Assembly: GCA_949287525.1 (NCBI GenBank)
Contig: CASEGL010000007.1
Coordinates: 1-64,000 of the forward strand
From: an uncultured Rikenellaceae bacterium
GTDB lineage: Bacteria; Bacteroidota; Bacteroidia; Bacteroidales; Rikenellaceae
DNA length: 64,000 nucleotides
Direction: 5' to 3'
Positions 1 through 8,832 of the stretch are shown here, piece after piece. The position numbers were made by a program, and so were the translations under genes. The notes below the pieces were generated by a model that saw nothing but the letters and a program-made list of their open reading frames with translations, was not told the DNA's origin and searched no databases. Position 1 is the stretch's first letter; each line of letters begins with the position of its first letter.

Positions 1-633
1 TTGCCGAAGTAAGGCTGGTTTACTTATTGGCGTATCCATCAGAATATCTTTGTTAATGGTCGCCTCAATGATAGCCGATTGGATGTATTGGCTGAAACGA
101 TCTTCATCGCCAATTAAAGTGGCAGCACCGGGATAGCCTCCGTAAAACATATATTGGTCAAGCGAGAAACCGAAGCATTCCTTCATTTCCTGATAGCTCC
201 AATGGCTCATGCGTATTTCTTCGAATCGCCCAGCCAATGACTCAGACAATCCCTTTTCCAACAGTACACGACTGCTTCCTAAAATCAAGACCTTAATGTC
301 GCGGTCATGAAACGTATCATCGTCCCACTCCTTTTTCACCACCTCGCTCCAGTTGGCAATCTTCTGTATCTCATCAATTACAAGAATAACGCTTCCCCAG
401 CCTTTGCTCTCCTTCAAGCTGCGCACAGCCGCCCAACAATCAGAAATCCATGCATTGTTCGTAGCCGGAACATTGTCGGCAGAAAAGAACTGGTAAGGCA
501 TATCCAAATCTTTCAGTACTTGTTTGACCACCGTTGATTTTCCTATCTGCCGGGCACCCATAACGACCTGAATGAACTTGCGAGGCTCTTTCGTGCGTTC
601 TGTAATCAGCTGATATTCTGCTCGTTTATACAT
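1..633 (-). CDS. AAA family ATPase (DUF4143-type), 3' end beyond window
   Basis: Reading the minus strand from the ATG at 633 gives 211 codons with no stop before the window edge, so the gene is cut by the window. Residues 26-34 form a P-loop (GARQIGKST), followed by a Walker B stretch ending in VIDEIQKI and the downstream LILGSSR...SLAGRFEEI block typical of AAA_14/DUF4143 ATPases. These are common accessory proteins in Bacteroidota and archaea, often on mobile or variable loci; their biological role is poorly defined. The DUF4143 C-terminal domain would lie outside the window. The gene is clearly more AT-rich than everything after about position 990, which suggests recent acquisition. Identification to family is firm, function is not. 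Confidence 0.82.
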   Translation of the reverse strand, partial: MYKRAEYQLITERTKEPRKFIQVVMGARQIGKSTVVKQVLKDLDMPYQFFSADNVPATNNAWISDCWAAVRSLKESKGWGSVILVIDEIQKIANWSEVVKKEWDDDTFHDRDIKVLILGSSRVLLEKGLSESLAGRFEEIRMSHWSYQEMKECFGFSLDQYMFYGGYPGAATLIGDEDRFSQYIQSAIIEATINKDILMDTPISKPALLRQ

Positions 634-986
634 TCTATTACATTTTACTCAATGTGATGAAAACTTTTACTCACAGCAAAAATAACAAATTTATTTGAGT
701 AACAATCATGGATTTACAAGAAAAACATTATCTTTGCGAAACTAATCAAGCGTTCTGTAACATATGCGATAAAATCCTTTGCCTATCAATGTCTTGTGCA
801 TGGCTGAGGAAATTTCAAAAAAGACTGAAAAAAGCGGTACAAGACCATAAACGAAAGCTACTGAATGTAAACATCTTACATTTTCTTTTCGACTTCGTTC
901 AATTGTCAGAATACGACTTGTACCTTTTAAAATGAATAGCCGCTGATATTCAATGATGTATGCCTGATGCATAGACCTGCTGCCCC
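634..986. other. AT-rich intergenic stretch, no convincing gene
   Basis: About 350 bases with base composition like the upstream ATPase and unlike the GC-rich remainder. A TATCTTTG element at 729-736 fits the Bacteroidota -7 consensus, but the nearest TTTG (694-697) is about 31 bp away rather than 19-21, so it is a weak promoter candidate for the plus-strand gene at 987. A 75-codon open frame starting at 708 has no recognisable features and is not called. Confidence 0.4.
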
Positions 987-1796
987 ATGAGACACCTTAT
1001 CCTGACACTTTGCACAGCCTTGCTGCTCGCCATTCCGGTTCGGGCTGCCGAATACGCCAACGCAACCGTCCGCTTCACGCTGCCCGACGACTTCACCTTC
1101 CGCCCGATTGCGGACGAAGGCATCGAGGGGTTCGAGGCAACGAACGGCACGCTGCGCCTCACGCTCTTCACCCTCTGCTTCCCGAAAAACATCAACCTGC
1201 GCGAAAACCAGAAAGTGGAGGACATCCGCTGGCTCCCCTTCCTGGAGGGAGCGTCCCAGACCGGCGCCCATAACCCGATCGGCACCCGTTACGAACGGGT
1301 ATCGACCTACCGGCAGGGCGACCGGCACTTCCGCATCTACCGCTACGTGGCCGCCCGCAGCCTCTGCTTTCTGATTGCCGAAAACTCCGACGGCAACTGG
1401 CAGGAGGCCGACCGCATCGCCCAGAGCCAACGCTATCAGAAAAACTTCGCCTTCTACCGGCACAACTTTGTCTCCGGTCTCATACAGTGCCTGATATGGT
1501 GCAGCATCATCACCTGTGCCTGGCTGCTGCTCTCCAACCTGGTCAGGAAACGCCGCAACCGGAAGTTCTGGTGCTGGATCATCCCCACCCTGCTAATCTG
1601 CGCGGCGGGTGTCGCCCTTTTCGGCTGGCCTCTGTCGCTCGAAAGCCTGACCCTTTCCCTGTGGGCCTCCGCCATCGTGGCATCCCTGGCCGGCGGCTAT
1701 GACGACTCTTCCGGTTCGTCCGAAGAACACGATGCGGACATCGACGATTCCTCCACCTTCGACGGCACCGGGCCGACCATCCATTACAATCCCTGA
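987..1796 (+). CDS. Hypothetical secreted/membrane protein
   Basis: A 269-residue protein I do not recognise. Residues 1-21 look like a signal peptide (hydrophobic core, cleavage after VRAA). An extracytoplasmic domain of about 130 residues follows. Then come two or three hydrophobic segments at roughly 163-182, 193-214 and 217-234, and an acidic, serine/aspartate-rich tail. This suggests a periplasmic domain anchored to the inner membrane by C-terminal helices. It stands alone: AT-rich DNA lies upstream, and a strong hairpin (1842-1876) separates it from the convergent ferredoxin gene. No catalytic motif is visible. Confidence 0.7.
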   Translation: MRHLILTLCTALLLAIPVRAAEYANATVRFTLPDDFTFRPIADEGIEGFEATNGTLRLTLFTLCFPKNINLRENQKVEDIRWLPFLEGASQTGAHNPIGTRYERVSTYRQGDRHFRIYRYVAARSLCFLIAENSDGNWQEADRIAQSQRYQKNFAFYRHNFVSGLIQCLIWCSIITCAWLLLSNLVRKRRNRKFWCWIIPTLLICAAGVALFGWPLSLESLTLSLWASAIVASLAGGYDDSSGSSEEHDADIDDSSTFDGTGPTIHYNP

Positions 1797-1841
1797 TCCG
1801 AAGCCATTTGCCGCCGCTGCAGGCGGCACCGCCATAAACAC

Positions 1842-1876
1842 CGAGGGCGGGGTAGTTTCGCACTACCCCGCCCTCG
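1842..1876. terminator. Bidirectional terminator hairpin between convergent genes
   Basis: A perfect 14-bp inverted repeat (1842-1855 with 1863-1876) and a 7-base loop. It sits between the stop of the plus-strand gene ending at 1796 and the stop of the minus-strand gene ending at 1901. There is no long T run on either side, so the termination mechanism is inferred from stem strength and position. Confidence 0.7.
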
Positions 1877-1900
1877 TTATGTATTCGACATGCTGCCCGC

Positions 1901-2677
1901 CTAACGTACCGGCGCAAGGAAGCAGGTGTTCGGCTTACGGCCATCGCACGCCTGGCGCATCCTATCGGTCATCTGCTCAACCACCTGCTGCGGCAGAGAG
2001 CGTGCATGACGCGGACACAACGACACGCACCGCATGCACGAAATGCACTTCCCTTCATCCAGTCCTTTCGGATCCTCCTCCGGAATCGCTCCGACCGGAC
2101 AACGGCGCGCACACAGTCCGCACCCTTCACACTGGAGCGTGGCATGCGGCTTCAACGGAATCACGCCATACGCCTTGTAAGGGAAATTGCCCGGCACCTG
2201 CACTTCATCGCCGATCCGATCGGCAGCGACCGCCTCGCAAATCTGCGCGGCAAAACGATCCAGTTCGGCCAAATCCTCCTCGTCGGGACGTCCCTTCGCA
2301 TAGATGTGCATGATCGAATGTTCCGCCACGGCCGCAACTGCCGCCCGACAACGGAAACCTGCCTGCTGCAAGGTCTGCTTCAGTTCGAGCAACGTATCCT
2401 CATAGGCCCGGTTGCCATAGACGGCCACCGCTACGGCCGTCGCACCGTTGCCGGCTACGCCAGCGAGCCGCTCGACCGCTACGGCAGGCACACGGCCGCC
2501 AAAACTCGGCACGGCCACAAGGCACACATCCTCCGGCGACAAAACCACCCGACCGCCGTCGAAAGCCCTGTCGGAGAGATCAAACCGCTCCGCAGCCACC
2601 TTCCATCCAGCAACCAGCCGGTCTGCCACCCGCTGCGTACCGCCCGTCGGACTGAACACCAATTCCACCAGTTTCAT
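1901..2677 (-). CDS. EFR1-type flavodoxin-ferredoxin fusion
   Basis: A 258-residue protein with two redox modules. The N-terminus carries a flavodoxin-like FMN phosphate-binding loop (SPTGGTQ, residues 9-15). The C-terminus carries two 4Fe-4S clusters with CxxCxxCxxxCP spacing (Cys183/186/189/193 and Cys211/214/217/221). This order matches the EFR1 family of small electron carriers in anaerobes. It should shuttle electrons from FMN to paired iron-sulfur clusters in the cytoplasm; its partner enzyme is unknown. It is the last gene of a minus-strand trio with the genes at 2720 and 3465, 42 bp after its neighbour, and ends at a strong hairpin. Confidence 0.88.
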   Translation of the reverse strand: MKLVELVFSPTGGTQRVADRLVAGWKVAAERFDLSDRAFDGGRVVLSPEDVCLVAVPSFGGRVPAVAVERLAGVAGNGATAVAVAVYGNRAYEDTLLELKQTLQQAGFRCRAAVAAVAEHSIMHIYAKGRPDEEDLAELDRFAAQICEAVAADRIGDEVQVPGNFPYKAYGVIPLKPHATLQCEGCGLCARRCPVGAIPEEDPKGLDEGKCISCMRCVSLCPRHARSLPQQVVEQMTDRMRQACDGRKPNTCFLAPVR

Positions 2678-2719
2678 AGTCTTCCCGCTCTGCCCGACAA
2701 ACGGACACCCCGACCGCCG

Positions 2720-3412
2720 TCAGGCAATGACATCCTCCTCGAAATCGTATCCCAGCCGTTTGCCGGTCTGCAGTTTCGAGATCTCGTTGCGCGAGTTGAA
2801 CTGCTCGACATTCACCAGACGCGACACCTTGTAGGGCGGTACATAGAGGTCGAAGTCGAGTGCAAAGAGAACCGTCGATTCCAGAATCTCCACCAGCGCG
2901 TCGCGATCGATCTTGCGGGTGCCGAAACGGCCGCTGCACTGCATGCAGTTGCCCTTGCCCTCGAAGAAATACTGCATCTCGTGATTGATGAAGATTCGTC
3001 CGATCAGATAGCCTTCGTCTTCGTTGCGGTTGTATTTGAACGAATCGGCCAGGAAGTTGTACACATTGATGACGCCGCAATAGGCATTGGCCGGATCCTG
3101 CGCCAGATAGGGGTTCTTCCATACCTCGTGATCGTGGTGCAGCCGGAATACGTCGGTCTGCATGGCGAAGATCAGGATATCCTCGGCCACCTGGATCTGT
3201 GCCTCGAATTTGCCCTTGTCGCGATACTCGATGCGGATGCGTCGGTCGATCTTCTCCTCCAGCTCCTCGTCGAGTTCGGCCGACAACTCCAGCAGCGCCT
3301 CCTTGAGTTCGTGGAAAACAACTACCGTGTTGTCGGATACTTTCTGTTTTACGGACGCCTTGTGCGTCAATTTGTCAATGATCTGCTTGCGTAACTCCCC
3401 ACCGGAATCCAT
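2720..3412 (-). CDS. Conserved-looking hypothetical protein
   Basis: A 230-residue soluble protein without signal peptide or membrane segment. Residues 35-65 are charged and probably helical (ELDEELEEKIDRR), and the middle contains CMQCSGRFG, a short Cys-x-x-Cys pair (around residues 155-158) that could bind metal but is not a full zinc ribbon. I do not recognise a named family. It lies between a secreted glucosaminidase upstream and a ferredoxin downstream in what looks like one transcript (gaps of 52 and 42 bp). No function is proposed. Confidence 0.72.
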   Translation of the reverse strand: MDSGGELRKQIIDKLTHKASVKQKVSDNTVVVFHELKEALLELSAELDEELEEKIDRRIRIEYRDKGKFEAQIQVAEDILIFAMQTDVFRLHHDHEVWKNPYLAQDPANAYCGVINVYNFLADSFKYNRNEDEGYLIGRIFINHEMQYFFEGKGNCMQCSGRFGTRKIDRDALVEILESTVLFALDFDLYVPPYKVSRLVNVEQFNSRNEISKLQTGKRLGYDFEEDVIA

Positions 3413-3464
3413 GATCGTGTCTGATGTTGGTTAATCTTGTATGTGAATGTATTTGAATGAACCG

Positions 3465-4325
3465 TTAGTTCGCCTTCTTCGGACGGTCGGCCTTCTCGCG
3501 CGCCGGACGGTCGAGATAGACCATATCGCCCGCCGAAACCTCCTTGCCTGCGATGTGCTTGCGGTTGTAGCGTTTCAGGCGGCCGGCCGATATGCCCAGC
3601 GACTTGGCAATCTGCTTGTAGGTATCCCCCTCGTGGGCAATCAGATAGCGGACGCCGTCGCGCATGAACAGCCCGCGGCCGTCGGCCGTATGCACCGCCA
3701 CGGTATAGTGGTCGATGTCGATCGGCGCCACATCGTAGGCCTCGGTCACCATGTCGGGAACCTCCGGCACGGCCGGCAGCACCACCTCGGCCAGATAGGT
3801 CGGATATTCGCCGTCGTCCAGCAGATACAGCTCGTAATCCTCGATGCACTTAATCAGCGTCGTGGCATAATGCGGAGCCGTCGCGTAGCCGCACTCCTTC
3901 AGCCCGTAGGCCCAACCCTTGTAGTCTTTCGGATTGAGCCGGAAGAGGCGTTCGTAACGGGGGCTGTTCTTCAGAAACTCCGAGTGGTCCCGATAGGAAT
4001 CCTCGACCGTACTGTACCGGCGGAAACACTCCTGCAGCGCATCGTCGTCGTAACGCACCGTATCGCCCACCCAGTCCTTCTTGCACTTGATGCCGAAGTG
4101 GTTGTTCGAGCGGCGCGACAGTTCGCTGTTGCCGTATTGCGACTCGATGATGCCCTGTGCCATCTTGATGCTGGCCGGAATGCCGTATTGCTTCTGCTGC
4201 TGGATGGCCAGCGGCGCATAGGTGGCGATATACTCCTCGCGTGTCATCTTGTGCTGGGCGTAAGCCTCCATGCCGCATCCCATCAGGCAGGCAACAACCA
4301 GCACGACATATTTCCAACTTTTCAT
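3465..4325 (-). CDS. Glucosaminidase domain protein with LysM
   Basis: A 286-residue exported peptidoglycan-active protein. The start at 4325 is chosen over an upstream in-frame ATG (4391) because it begins directly with a signal peptide (MKSWKY..., hydrophobic 6-16). It also lies about 50 bases downstream of a TATATTTG element at 4378-4385, which the longer form would overlap. LMGC at 13-16 could act as a lipobox. Residues about 30-180 are a lysozyme-like N-acetylglucosaminidase fold (GIIESQYGNSELSRRSNNHFGIKC). The C-terminal 45 residues form a LysM motif (HEGDTYKQIAKSLGISAGRLKRYN) for wall binding. It probably cleaves the glycan strand during growth or division. Confidence 0.87.
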   Translation of the reverse strand: MKSWKYVVLVVACLMGCGMEAYAQHKMTREEYIATYAPLAIQQQKQYGIPASIKMAQGIIESQYGNSELSRRSNNHFGIKCKKDWVGDTVRYDDDALQECFRRYSTVEDSYRDHSEFLKNSPRYERLFRLNPKDYKGWAYGLKECGYATAPHYATTLIKCIEDYELYLLDDGEYPTYLAEVVLPAVPEVPDMVTEAYDVAPIDIDHYTVAVHTADGRGLFMRDGVRYLIAHEGDTYKQIAKSLGISAGRLKRYNRKHIAGKEVSAGDMVYLDRPAREKADRPKKAN

Positions 4326-4377
4326 TCCCTTTATCTCCGTTTTCGTGATGCTACTCGTTAAGTAACGAAAAACGTGA

Positions 4378-4385
4378 CAAATATA
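4378..4385 (-). promoter_or_regulatory. -7 element for the glucosaminidase operon
   Basis: TATATTTG on the minus strand, a match to the Bacteroidota TAnnTTTG element, about 52 bases before the chosen start at 4325. No TTTG/TTG is present at the expected 19-21 bp upstream. A short inverted repeat (TCGTTA-AG-TAACGA, 4355-4368) lies in the implied leader. Confidence 0.55.
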
Positions 4386-4534
4386 ATACACTTTCCGGCA
4401 ACTTGCCGCGCTTTATTTTCAAGAAAAGAGATACGAAAACCGTCTCCCGTGCGTTATTGGAAACAGAATCGGAGACCGGAGACGGCCGGCGATGCCGAAA
4501 ACGATTTTTATGTGTTATATAATTCACAGTTCTC

Positions 4535-4565
4535 TTGGCGCAATTGAAAATAAAAACTATCTTTG
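4535..4565 (+). promoter_or_regulatory. Bacteroidota-type promoter of gcvH
   Basis: TTG at 4535-4537, 20 bp spacer, TATCTTTG at 4558-4565. Both the elements and the spacing match the primary sigma factor consensus of Bacteroidota. The start of transcription would be near 4572, giving a leader of about 80 nt before gcvH. Confidence 0.8.
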
Positions 4566-4653
4566 GCAAACGGTTCGGAATGGATCGCCATTATCCGGAC
4601 GCGCAAGAACGGAATTATACAACGGATATATTTAACCATCAAAACATTTAGCA

Positions 4654-5031
4654 ATGAACATTCCTGCTAATCTCAAGTATTCCAACGACCACGAATGGGT
4701 ACATGTGGAAGGTAACGAGGCTTATATCGGCATCACCGACTTCGCTCAGAGCCAGCTCGGCGACATCGTATTCGTAGATGTTCCCACCGTAGGCGAGACG
4801 CTCGCCCAGAACGAGGTGTTCGGTTCGATCGAGGCCGTAAAAACGGTTTCCGACGCATTCCTGCCGGTAGGCGGCGAGGTACTCGCCTTCAACGATGCGC
4901 TGGAGAACGATCCCGCACTGGTGAACAAGGATCCGTACGGAGAAGGCTGGATCATCAAGATCAGCATCGCCAACGCTGCCGAACTCGACACGTTGCTCTC
5001 GGCCGAGGATTACGCGAAACTCATCGGTTAA
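4654..5031 (+). CDS. gcvH: Glycine cleavage system H protein
   Basis: A 125-residue protein, the normal length of GcvH. The lipoate attachment site is Lys63 in the motif GSIEAVKT, and the flanking beta-barrel pattern (HEWV at 13-16, [16 protein letters not shown] near the end) is standard. The lipoyl arm carries the aminomethyl group from GcvP to GcvT during glycine cleavage. GcvP and GcvT are not in this window, so gcvH stands apart from its partners. It has its own consensus promoter and is followed by a 9-bp hairpin with a TTCG loop. Confidence 0.97.
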   Translation: MNIPANLKYSNDHEWVHVEGNEAYIGITDFAQSQLGDIVFVDVPTVGETLAQNEVFGSIEAVKTVSDAFLPVGGEVLAFNDALENDPALVNKDPYGEGWIIKISIANAAELDTLLSAEDYAKLIG

Positions 5032-5037
5032 TTCCGC

Positions 5038-5060
5038 AGCCCCGACTTCGGTCGGGGCTT
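5038..5060 (+). terminator. Terminator after gcvH
   Basis: A perfect 9-bp stem (5038-5046 with 5051-5059) closed by a stable TTCG tetraloop, starting 6 bases after the gcvH stop. The T-tract is short, so some read-through into mdh is possible. Confidence 0.68.
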
Positions 5061-5163
5061 CTGTTATCCGACAGGATCGCCGCAGGAAACATAAACGGCG
5101 GAGCAAGAGGCATTCCCTCCGGCAGTCTCCGCTCAACATAAACCGTATTTAAGACACAAGACC

Positions 5164-6105
5164 ATGTCAAAAGTAACAGTCGTAGGCGCCGGAAACGTCG
5201 GCGCAACTTGTGTAAACGCAATGGCCATCCGTGAAGTAGCCGGCGAGATCGTCCTGCTCGACATCAAAGAAGGTTTGGCCGAAGGCAAGGTGCTGGACAT
5301 GTACCAGACGGCCACCCTCATGGATTTCGACACCACGCTGACGGGCGTGACCAACGATTATGCCGCAACCGCCAATTCGGATGTAGTGGTCATCACCTCC
5401 GGCATCCCGCGCAAACCGGGCATGACCCGCGAGGAGCTGATCGGCGTCAATGCCGGCATCGTAAAGGAGGTTGTAACCAACATCCTGAAATATTCGCCGA
5501 ACGCCATCCTGCTGCTGGTCAGCAACCCGATGGATACGATGACCTACCTCGCCCAGAAGGTGAGCGGTCTGCCCGCCAACCGCGTATTCGGCATGGGCGG
5601 CGCACTGGACAGCGCCCGTTTCCGCTGCTACCTGGCCAAGGCCATGAACGTCTGCTCGAACGACGTGGACGGCATGGTAATCGGCGGCCACGGTGACACG
5701 ACCATGATCCCGCTGACCAGCAAGGCTTCCTACAAGGGCGTACCGGTAAGCGAGTTCCTCGACAAGGAGACGCTCGCCAAGGTGGCTGCCGACACGATGG
5801 TAGGCGGCGCCACGCTGACCAAACTGCTCGGCACGTCGGCCTGGTATGCACCGGGCGCTGCCGTTGCCCGCGTAGTGGAGAGCATCATCAACGACGAGAA
5901 GAAGGTCTTCGCTTCGTGCGTACACCTCGACGGCCAGTACGGTCAGAAGGACATCTACATCGGCGCTCCGGCCGTAATCGGCCGCAACGGCGTGGAGAAG
6001 GTGCTGGAGATCTCGCTGACGGAAGAGGAGAAGGCAGCCTTCTCCAAGAGTGCCGAGGCTGTCCGCAAGACGGCTTCCGTTCTCACCGAGATCGGCGCCC
6101 TCTAA
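5164..6105 (+). CDS. mdh: Malate dehydrogenase
   Basis: A 313-residue NAD-dependent dehydrogenase of the lactate/malate family, interconverting malate and oxaloacetate. The Rossmann loop is GAGNVGAT (8-15). The substrate loop IPRKPGMTR supplies Arg83 and Arg89; Arg at position 83 is the malate-specific choice, where lactate dehydrogenases have Gln. Asp149/Arg152 and the catalytic His176 (GGHGDTT) are all present. In gut Bacteroidota this enzyme works in the reductive branch from oxaloacetate toward fumarate and succinate. Two hairpins terminate it. Confidence 0.97.
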   Translation: MSKVTVVGAGNVGATCVNAMAIREVAGEIVLLDIKEGLAEGKVLDMYQTATLMDFDTTLTGVTNDYAATANSDVVVITSGIPRKPGMTREELIGVNAGIVKEVVTNILKYSPNAILLLVSNPMDTMTYLAQKVSGLPANRVFGMGGALDSARFRCYLAKAMNVCSNDVDGMVIGGHGDTTMIPLTSKASYKGVPVSEFLDKETLAKVAADTMVGGATLTKLLGTSAWYAPGAAVARVVESIINDEKKVFASCVHLDGQYGQKDIYIGAPAVIGRNGVEKVLEISLTEEEKAAFSKSAEAVRKTASVLTEIGAL

Positions 6106-6119
6106 TCGACGCAAGAGAC

Positions 6120-6187
6120 GGCCGATCCGGCTACCGGATCGGCCACCAAGTAAAAAGGCACCCTGCCGACGGCAGGGTGCCTTTTTT
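6120..6187. terminator. Tandem hairpins, bidirectional terminator mdh / rfbB
   Basis: The first hairpin is an 11-bp perfect stem (6120-6130 with 6134-6144). The second is a 16-bp stem (6152-6167 with 6171-6186) with A-tract on one side and T-tract on the other, so it can terminate both mdh on the plus strand and the rhamnose operon on the minus strand. Confidence 0.9.
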
Positions 6188-6206
6188 GTCTCTACCGGCG
6201 GACAGG

Positions 6207-7280
6207 CTACCGGCCGGACGCCGCCGCCCGACTGCCGTACATCCGTTCGTAATAGCGTTCATACGCGCCGCTGGTGACGTGGTCGAGCCACTCCCCGTTG
6301 TCGAGGTACCAGCGCACGGTTCGCTCCAGTCCCTCGCCGAACGGCACCTCCGGCCGCCACCCCAGCTCGTTCCGCAGTTTCGAGGCGTCGATGGCATAGC
6401 GCAGGTCGTGGCCCGGACGGTCGGCCACATGGGTAATCAACCGCTCCGACGCCCCCTCCGGCCGCCCCAGCAGCCGGTCGGTCGTGCGGATCAGTTCACG
6501 AACCAGCGCCATGTTGCTCCGTTCGTTGCCGCCGCCGATGTTGTAGGTCTCGCCGATGCGGCCGCGATGGAAAATCGTGTCGATGGCGCGGGCATGATCC
6601 TCCACATAGAGCCAGTCGCGCACATTCTCGCCGCGGCCATAGACGGGCAGCGGACGGCCGTGCCGGATGTTGTTGATGAAGAGCGGAATCAGCTTTTCGG
6701 GGAACTGGCAGGGACCGTAGTTGTTGGAACAGTTGGTGACAATGGCCGGCAGGCCGTAGGTATCGTGAAAGGCCCGCACGAAATGATCCCCCGACGCCTT
6801 GCTGGCGCTGTACGGGCTGTGCGGATCGTAGCGGGTCGTCTCCGTAAAGTGTCCGCCGCCGAGCGGCAGTGCGCCGTACACCTCGTCGGTCGAGATGTGG
6901 TAGAAGCATTTGCCCTCCCATGCGCCGTTCCAGTACAGGCGCGCCGCCTGCAGCAGGGAGAGCGTTCCCATCACGTTGGTCCGGGCAAAGCCGAACGGAT
7001 CCTCGATGCTGCGATCGACGTGGCTTTCGGCCGCCAGATGGATGATGCCGTCGATGTCGTACCGCCGAAGCACCTCCGCAACCCGCTCGTAGTCACAGAT
7101 GTCGCCCCGCTCGAACACATAGTTCGGCCGACGCTCGACATCGGTCAGGTTCTCCAGGTTGCCGGCATAGGTCAGCTTGTCGAAATTAACGATCCGGTAA
7201 TCGGGATATTTGGTAACGAACAGCCGCACCACATGGCTGCCGATGAATCCGGCTCCGCCGGTAATCAGAATATGCTTCAT
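6207..7280 (-). CDS. rfbB: dTDP-glucose 4,6-dehydratase
   Basis: A 357-residue extended short-chain dehydrogenase. The NAD-binding loop is GGAGFIGSH near the N-terminus, STDEVYG carries the catalytic Thr-Asp-Glu, and YSASKASGDH carries the Tyr-x-x-x-Lys pair. It converts dTDP-glucose to dTDP-4-keto-6-deoxyglucose, step 2 of dTDP-L-rhamnose synthesis. Its ATG overlaps the rfbD stop (ATGA), so the two are translationally coupled. It is the last gene of the minus-strand cluster and ends at the tandem hairpin terminator. Confidence 0.96.
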   Translation of the reverse strand: MKHILITGGAGFIGSHVVRLFVTKYPDYRIVNFDKLTYAGNLENLTDVERRPNYVFERGDICDYERVAEVLRRYDIDGIIHLAAESHVDRSIEDPFGFARTNVMGTLSLLQAARLYWNGAWEGKCFYHISTDEVYGALPLGGGHFTETTRYDPHSPYSASKASGDHFVRAFHDTYGLPAIVTNCSNNYGPCQFPEKLIPLFINNIRHGRPLPVYGRGENVRDWLYVEDHARAIDTIFHRGRIGETYNIGGGNERSNMALVRELIRTTDRLLGRPEGASERLITHVADRPGHDLRYAIDASKLRNELGWRPEVPFGEGLERTVRWYLDNGEWLDHVTSGAYERYYERMYGSRAAASGR

Positions 7281-8173
7281 AACGTTTTCTGTTCTTCACG
7301 CACGGGGTATCCCATCCGCCGCAGGCAGCTACGCAACGCATCGTGCCAGTCGGGGACTTCCGCCCCCCCTGCCGCAGTGATCTTCGCCGTATCCAGCACC
7401 GAACGAACCGGACGCCGCGCCGCCGCAGGATAGTCGGCCGTCGCCACGGGCGTCAGGTCGGCCGCGATGCCCGCCTGTCGGAAAATCTCGGAGGCAAAGC
7501 CGTACCACGTGGTCGGTTCGCCGCCTCCGGTATAGTGATAGGTCTCCACACCGCGGATGCCGCGCCCGACGAGCGTCATCAGCGCACGCGCCAGGTCGAT
7601 CGCACAGGTGGGACGCCCCCACTGGTCGTCCACCACCTGCAGCGGCTGTCCGGCCGCTCCGCGCTGCAGCATGGTTTTCAAAAAGTTGTGACCGTATTCG
7701 GAATACAGCCACGCCGTGCGGACAATGGCCGCATCGGGCTTCCGGCGCCGGATCTCCTCCTCGCCGGCCAGTTTCGTCGCCCCGTACACGCCCAGCGGGG
7801 CGGTCGGATCCTCCTCGCGGCAGGGCGAAAGCCCGTCGCCTCCGAACACATAGTCGGTGGAGACATGAACCAGCCAGACGCCCTCGCGCACAGCCACATC
7901 GGCCAGCACGGCCGCCCCCAGACGGTTCACCCGATCGGCCGCTTCGGGTTCGTTCTCGGCACGATCCACAGCCGTCCAGGCTGCGCAGTTGATGATGCCG
8001 CAGGCGGCATGGCTCCGCACCAGCCGTGTCCACGCTGCGGCGGAACAGATGTCTCCCTGCTCCCGCCCGACAAAGACGAACCGCCAGTCCGGATATTCGC
8101 CCGCCACGCTGCGCAGCGCCTGTCCGAGCTGTCCGCCGGCACCTGCCACAAGAATCGTTCCCTGCCGTTCCAT
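7277..8173 (-). CDS. rfbD: dTDP-4-dehydrorhamnose reductase
   Basis: A 298-residue NADPH-dependent reductase for the last step of dTDP-L-rhamnose synthesis. The start at 8173 (MERQGTILVAG) is chosen because it gives the usual family length and leaves 8 bp after rfbC; the frame stays open upstream but across rfbC and is not coding there. GAGGQLGQ is the nucleotide-binding loop, STDYVF the active-site serine/threonine region and YGATKLAGE the Tyr-x-x-x-Lys motif. It overlaps rfbB by 4 bp. Confidence 0.95.
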   Translation of the reverse strand: MERQGTILVAGAGGQLGQALRSVAGEYPDWRFVFVGREQGDICSAAAWTRLVRSHAACGIINCAAWTAVDRAENEPEAADRVNRLGAAVLADVAVREGVWLVHVSTDYVFGGDGLSPCREEDPTAPLGVYGATKLAGEEEIRRRKPDAAIVRTAWLYSEYGHNFLKTMLQRGAAGQPLQVVDDQWGRPTCAIDLARALMTLVGRGIRGVETYHYTGGGEPTTWYGFASEIFRQAGIAADLTPVATADYPAAARRPVRSVLDTAKITAAGGAEVPDWHDALRSCLRRMGYPVREEQKTL

Positions 8174-8181
8174 AAACGCAC

Positions 8182-8748
8182 TCAATAAAGGGGTTCGCCG
8201 TACCGGAACAGCGGAGCCTCCATCAGCGCAAGATGGTGGCGGTCCTTCTCCGACAGCACGACATCGGCTGCCGGAATGCCCCAGTCGATGGCCAGCGTCG
8301 GATCGTCCCACGCCACGGCCGCCTCCAACTCCGGAGCATAGGGGTTGTCGCACTTGTACTGAAAGAGCGCCGTCTCGCTCAGCACGGCAAAACCGTGGGC
8401 GAAGCCACGCGGCACGAACAACTGGCGCCGGTTCTCGCCCGTCAGCTCCACCGCCACATGGCGGCCAAAGGTGGGCGATCCCTGTCGCAGATCGACCGCC
8501 ACGTCCAGTACGCGCCCCTCCACGACCCGCACCAGCTTGCTCTGGCAGCAGGGCGGCAGCTGATAATGCAGGCCGCGCACCACACCGTAGCGCGAACGCG
8601 ACTCGTTGTCCTGCACGAACACCGTGCGGCACACTTCGCGCTCGAAGGCCGCCTGCGAATAGCTCTCCATAAAGTAACCCCGCTCGTCGCCGAACAGCTG
8701 CGGTTCGACGATCTTCACGTCGGGAATATCGGTCGGGATAATTTTCAT
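8182..8748 (-). CDS. rfbC: dTDP-4-dehydrorhamnose 3,5-epimerase
   Basis: A 188-residue cupin-fold epimerase of normal length. Key motifs are FGDERGYFMESY near the N-terminus, RGLHYQ with the catalytic His, VDLRQGSPTFG, and the PRGFAHGF segment. It inverts C3 and C5 of dTDP-4-keto-6-deoxyglucose. It is separated from rfbA by 153 bp containing a hairpin and a -7 element, so it may have its own promoter while also being downstream of rfbA. Confidence 0.95.
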   Translation of the reverse strand: MKIIPTDIPDVKIVEPQLFGDERGYFMESYSQAAFEREVCRTVFVQDNESRSRYGVVRGLHYQLPPCCQSKLVRVVEGRVLDVAVDLRQGSPTFGRHVAVELTGENRRQLFVPRGFAHGFAVLSETALFQYKCDNPYAPELEAAVAWDDPTLAIDWGIPAADVVLSEKDRHHLALMEAPLFRYGEPLY

Positions 8749-8818
8749 GATTCCGGTCTTGACACAGCCGCCACGCTGTGCGTGCTGTTTTTCGCAGGCA
8801 CGCCGGCGCCTGCACGAA

Positions 8819-8826
8819 CAAAGATA
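8819..8826 (-). promoter_or_regulatory. Internal -7 element before rfbC
   Basis: TATCTTTG on the minus strand, a perfect TAnnTTTG match, about 70 bases upstream of the rfbC start and immediately after the hairpin that follows rfbA. No TTG is seen at the usual spacing. Confidence 0.55.
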
Positions 8827-8832
8827 CGAAAA

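Noticed and set aside
708..935. 75-codon frame in the AT-rich left intergenic region
   Set aside because: No signal, motif or ribosome-binding context; AT-rich DNA and a -7 element lies inside it.
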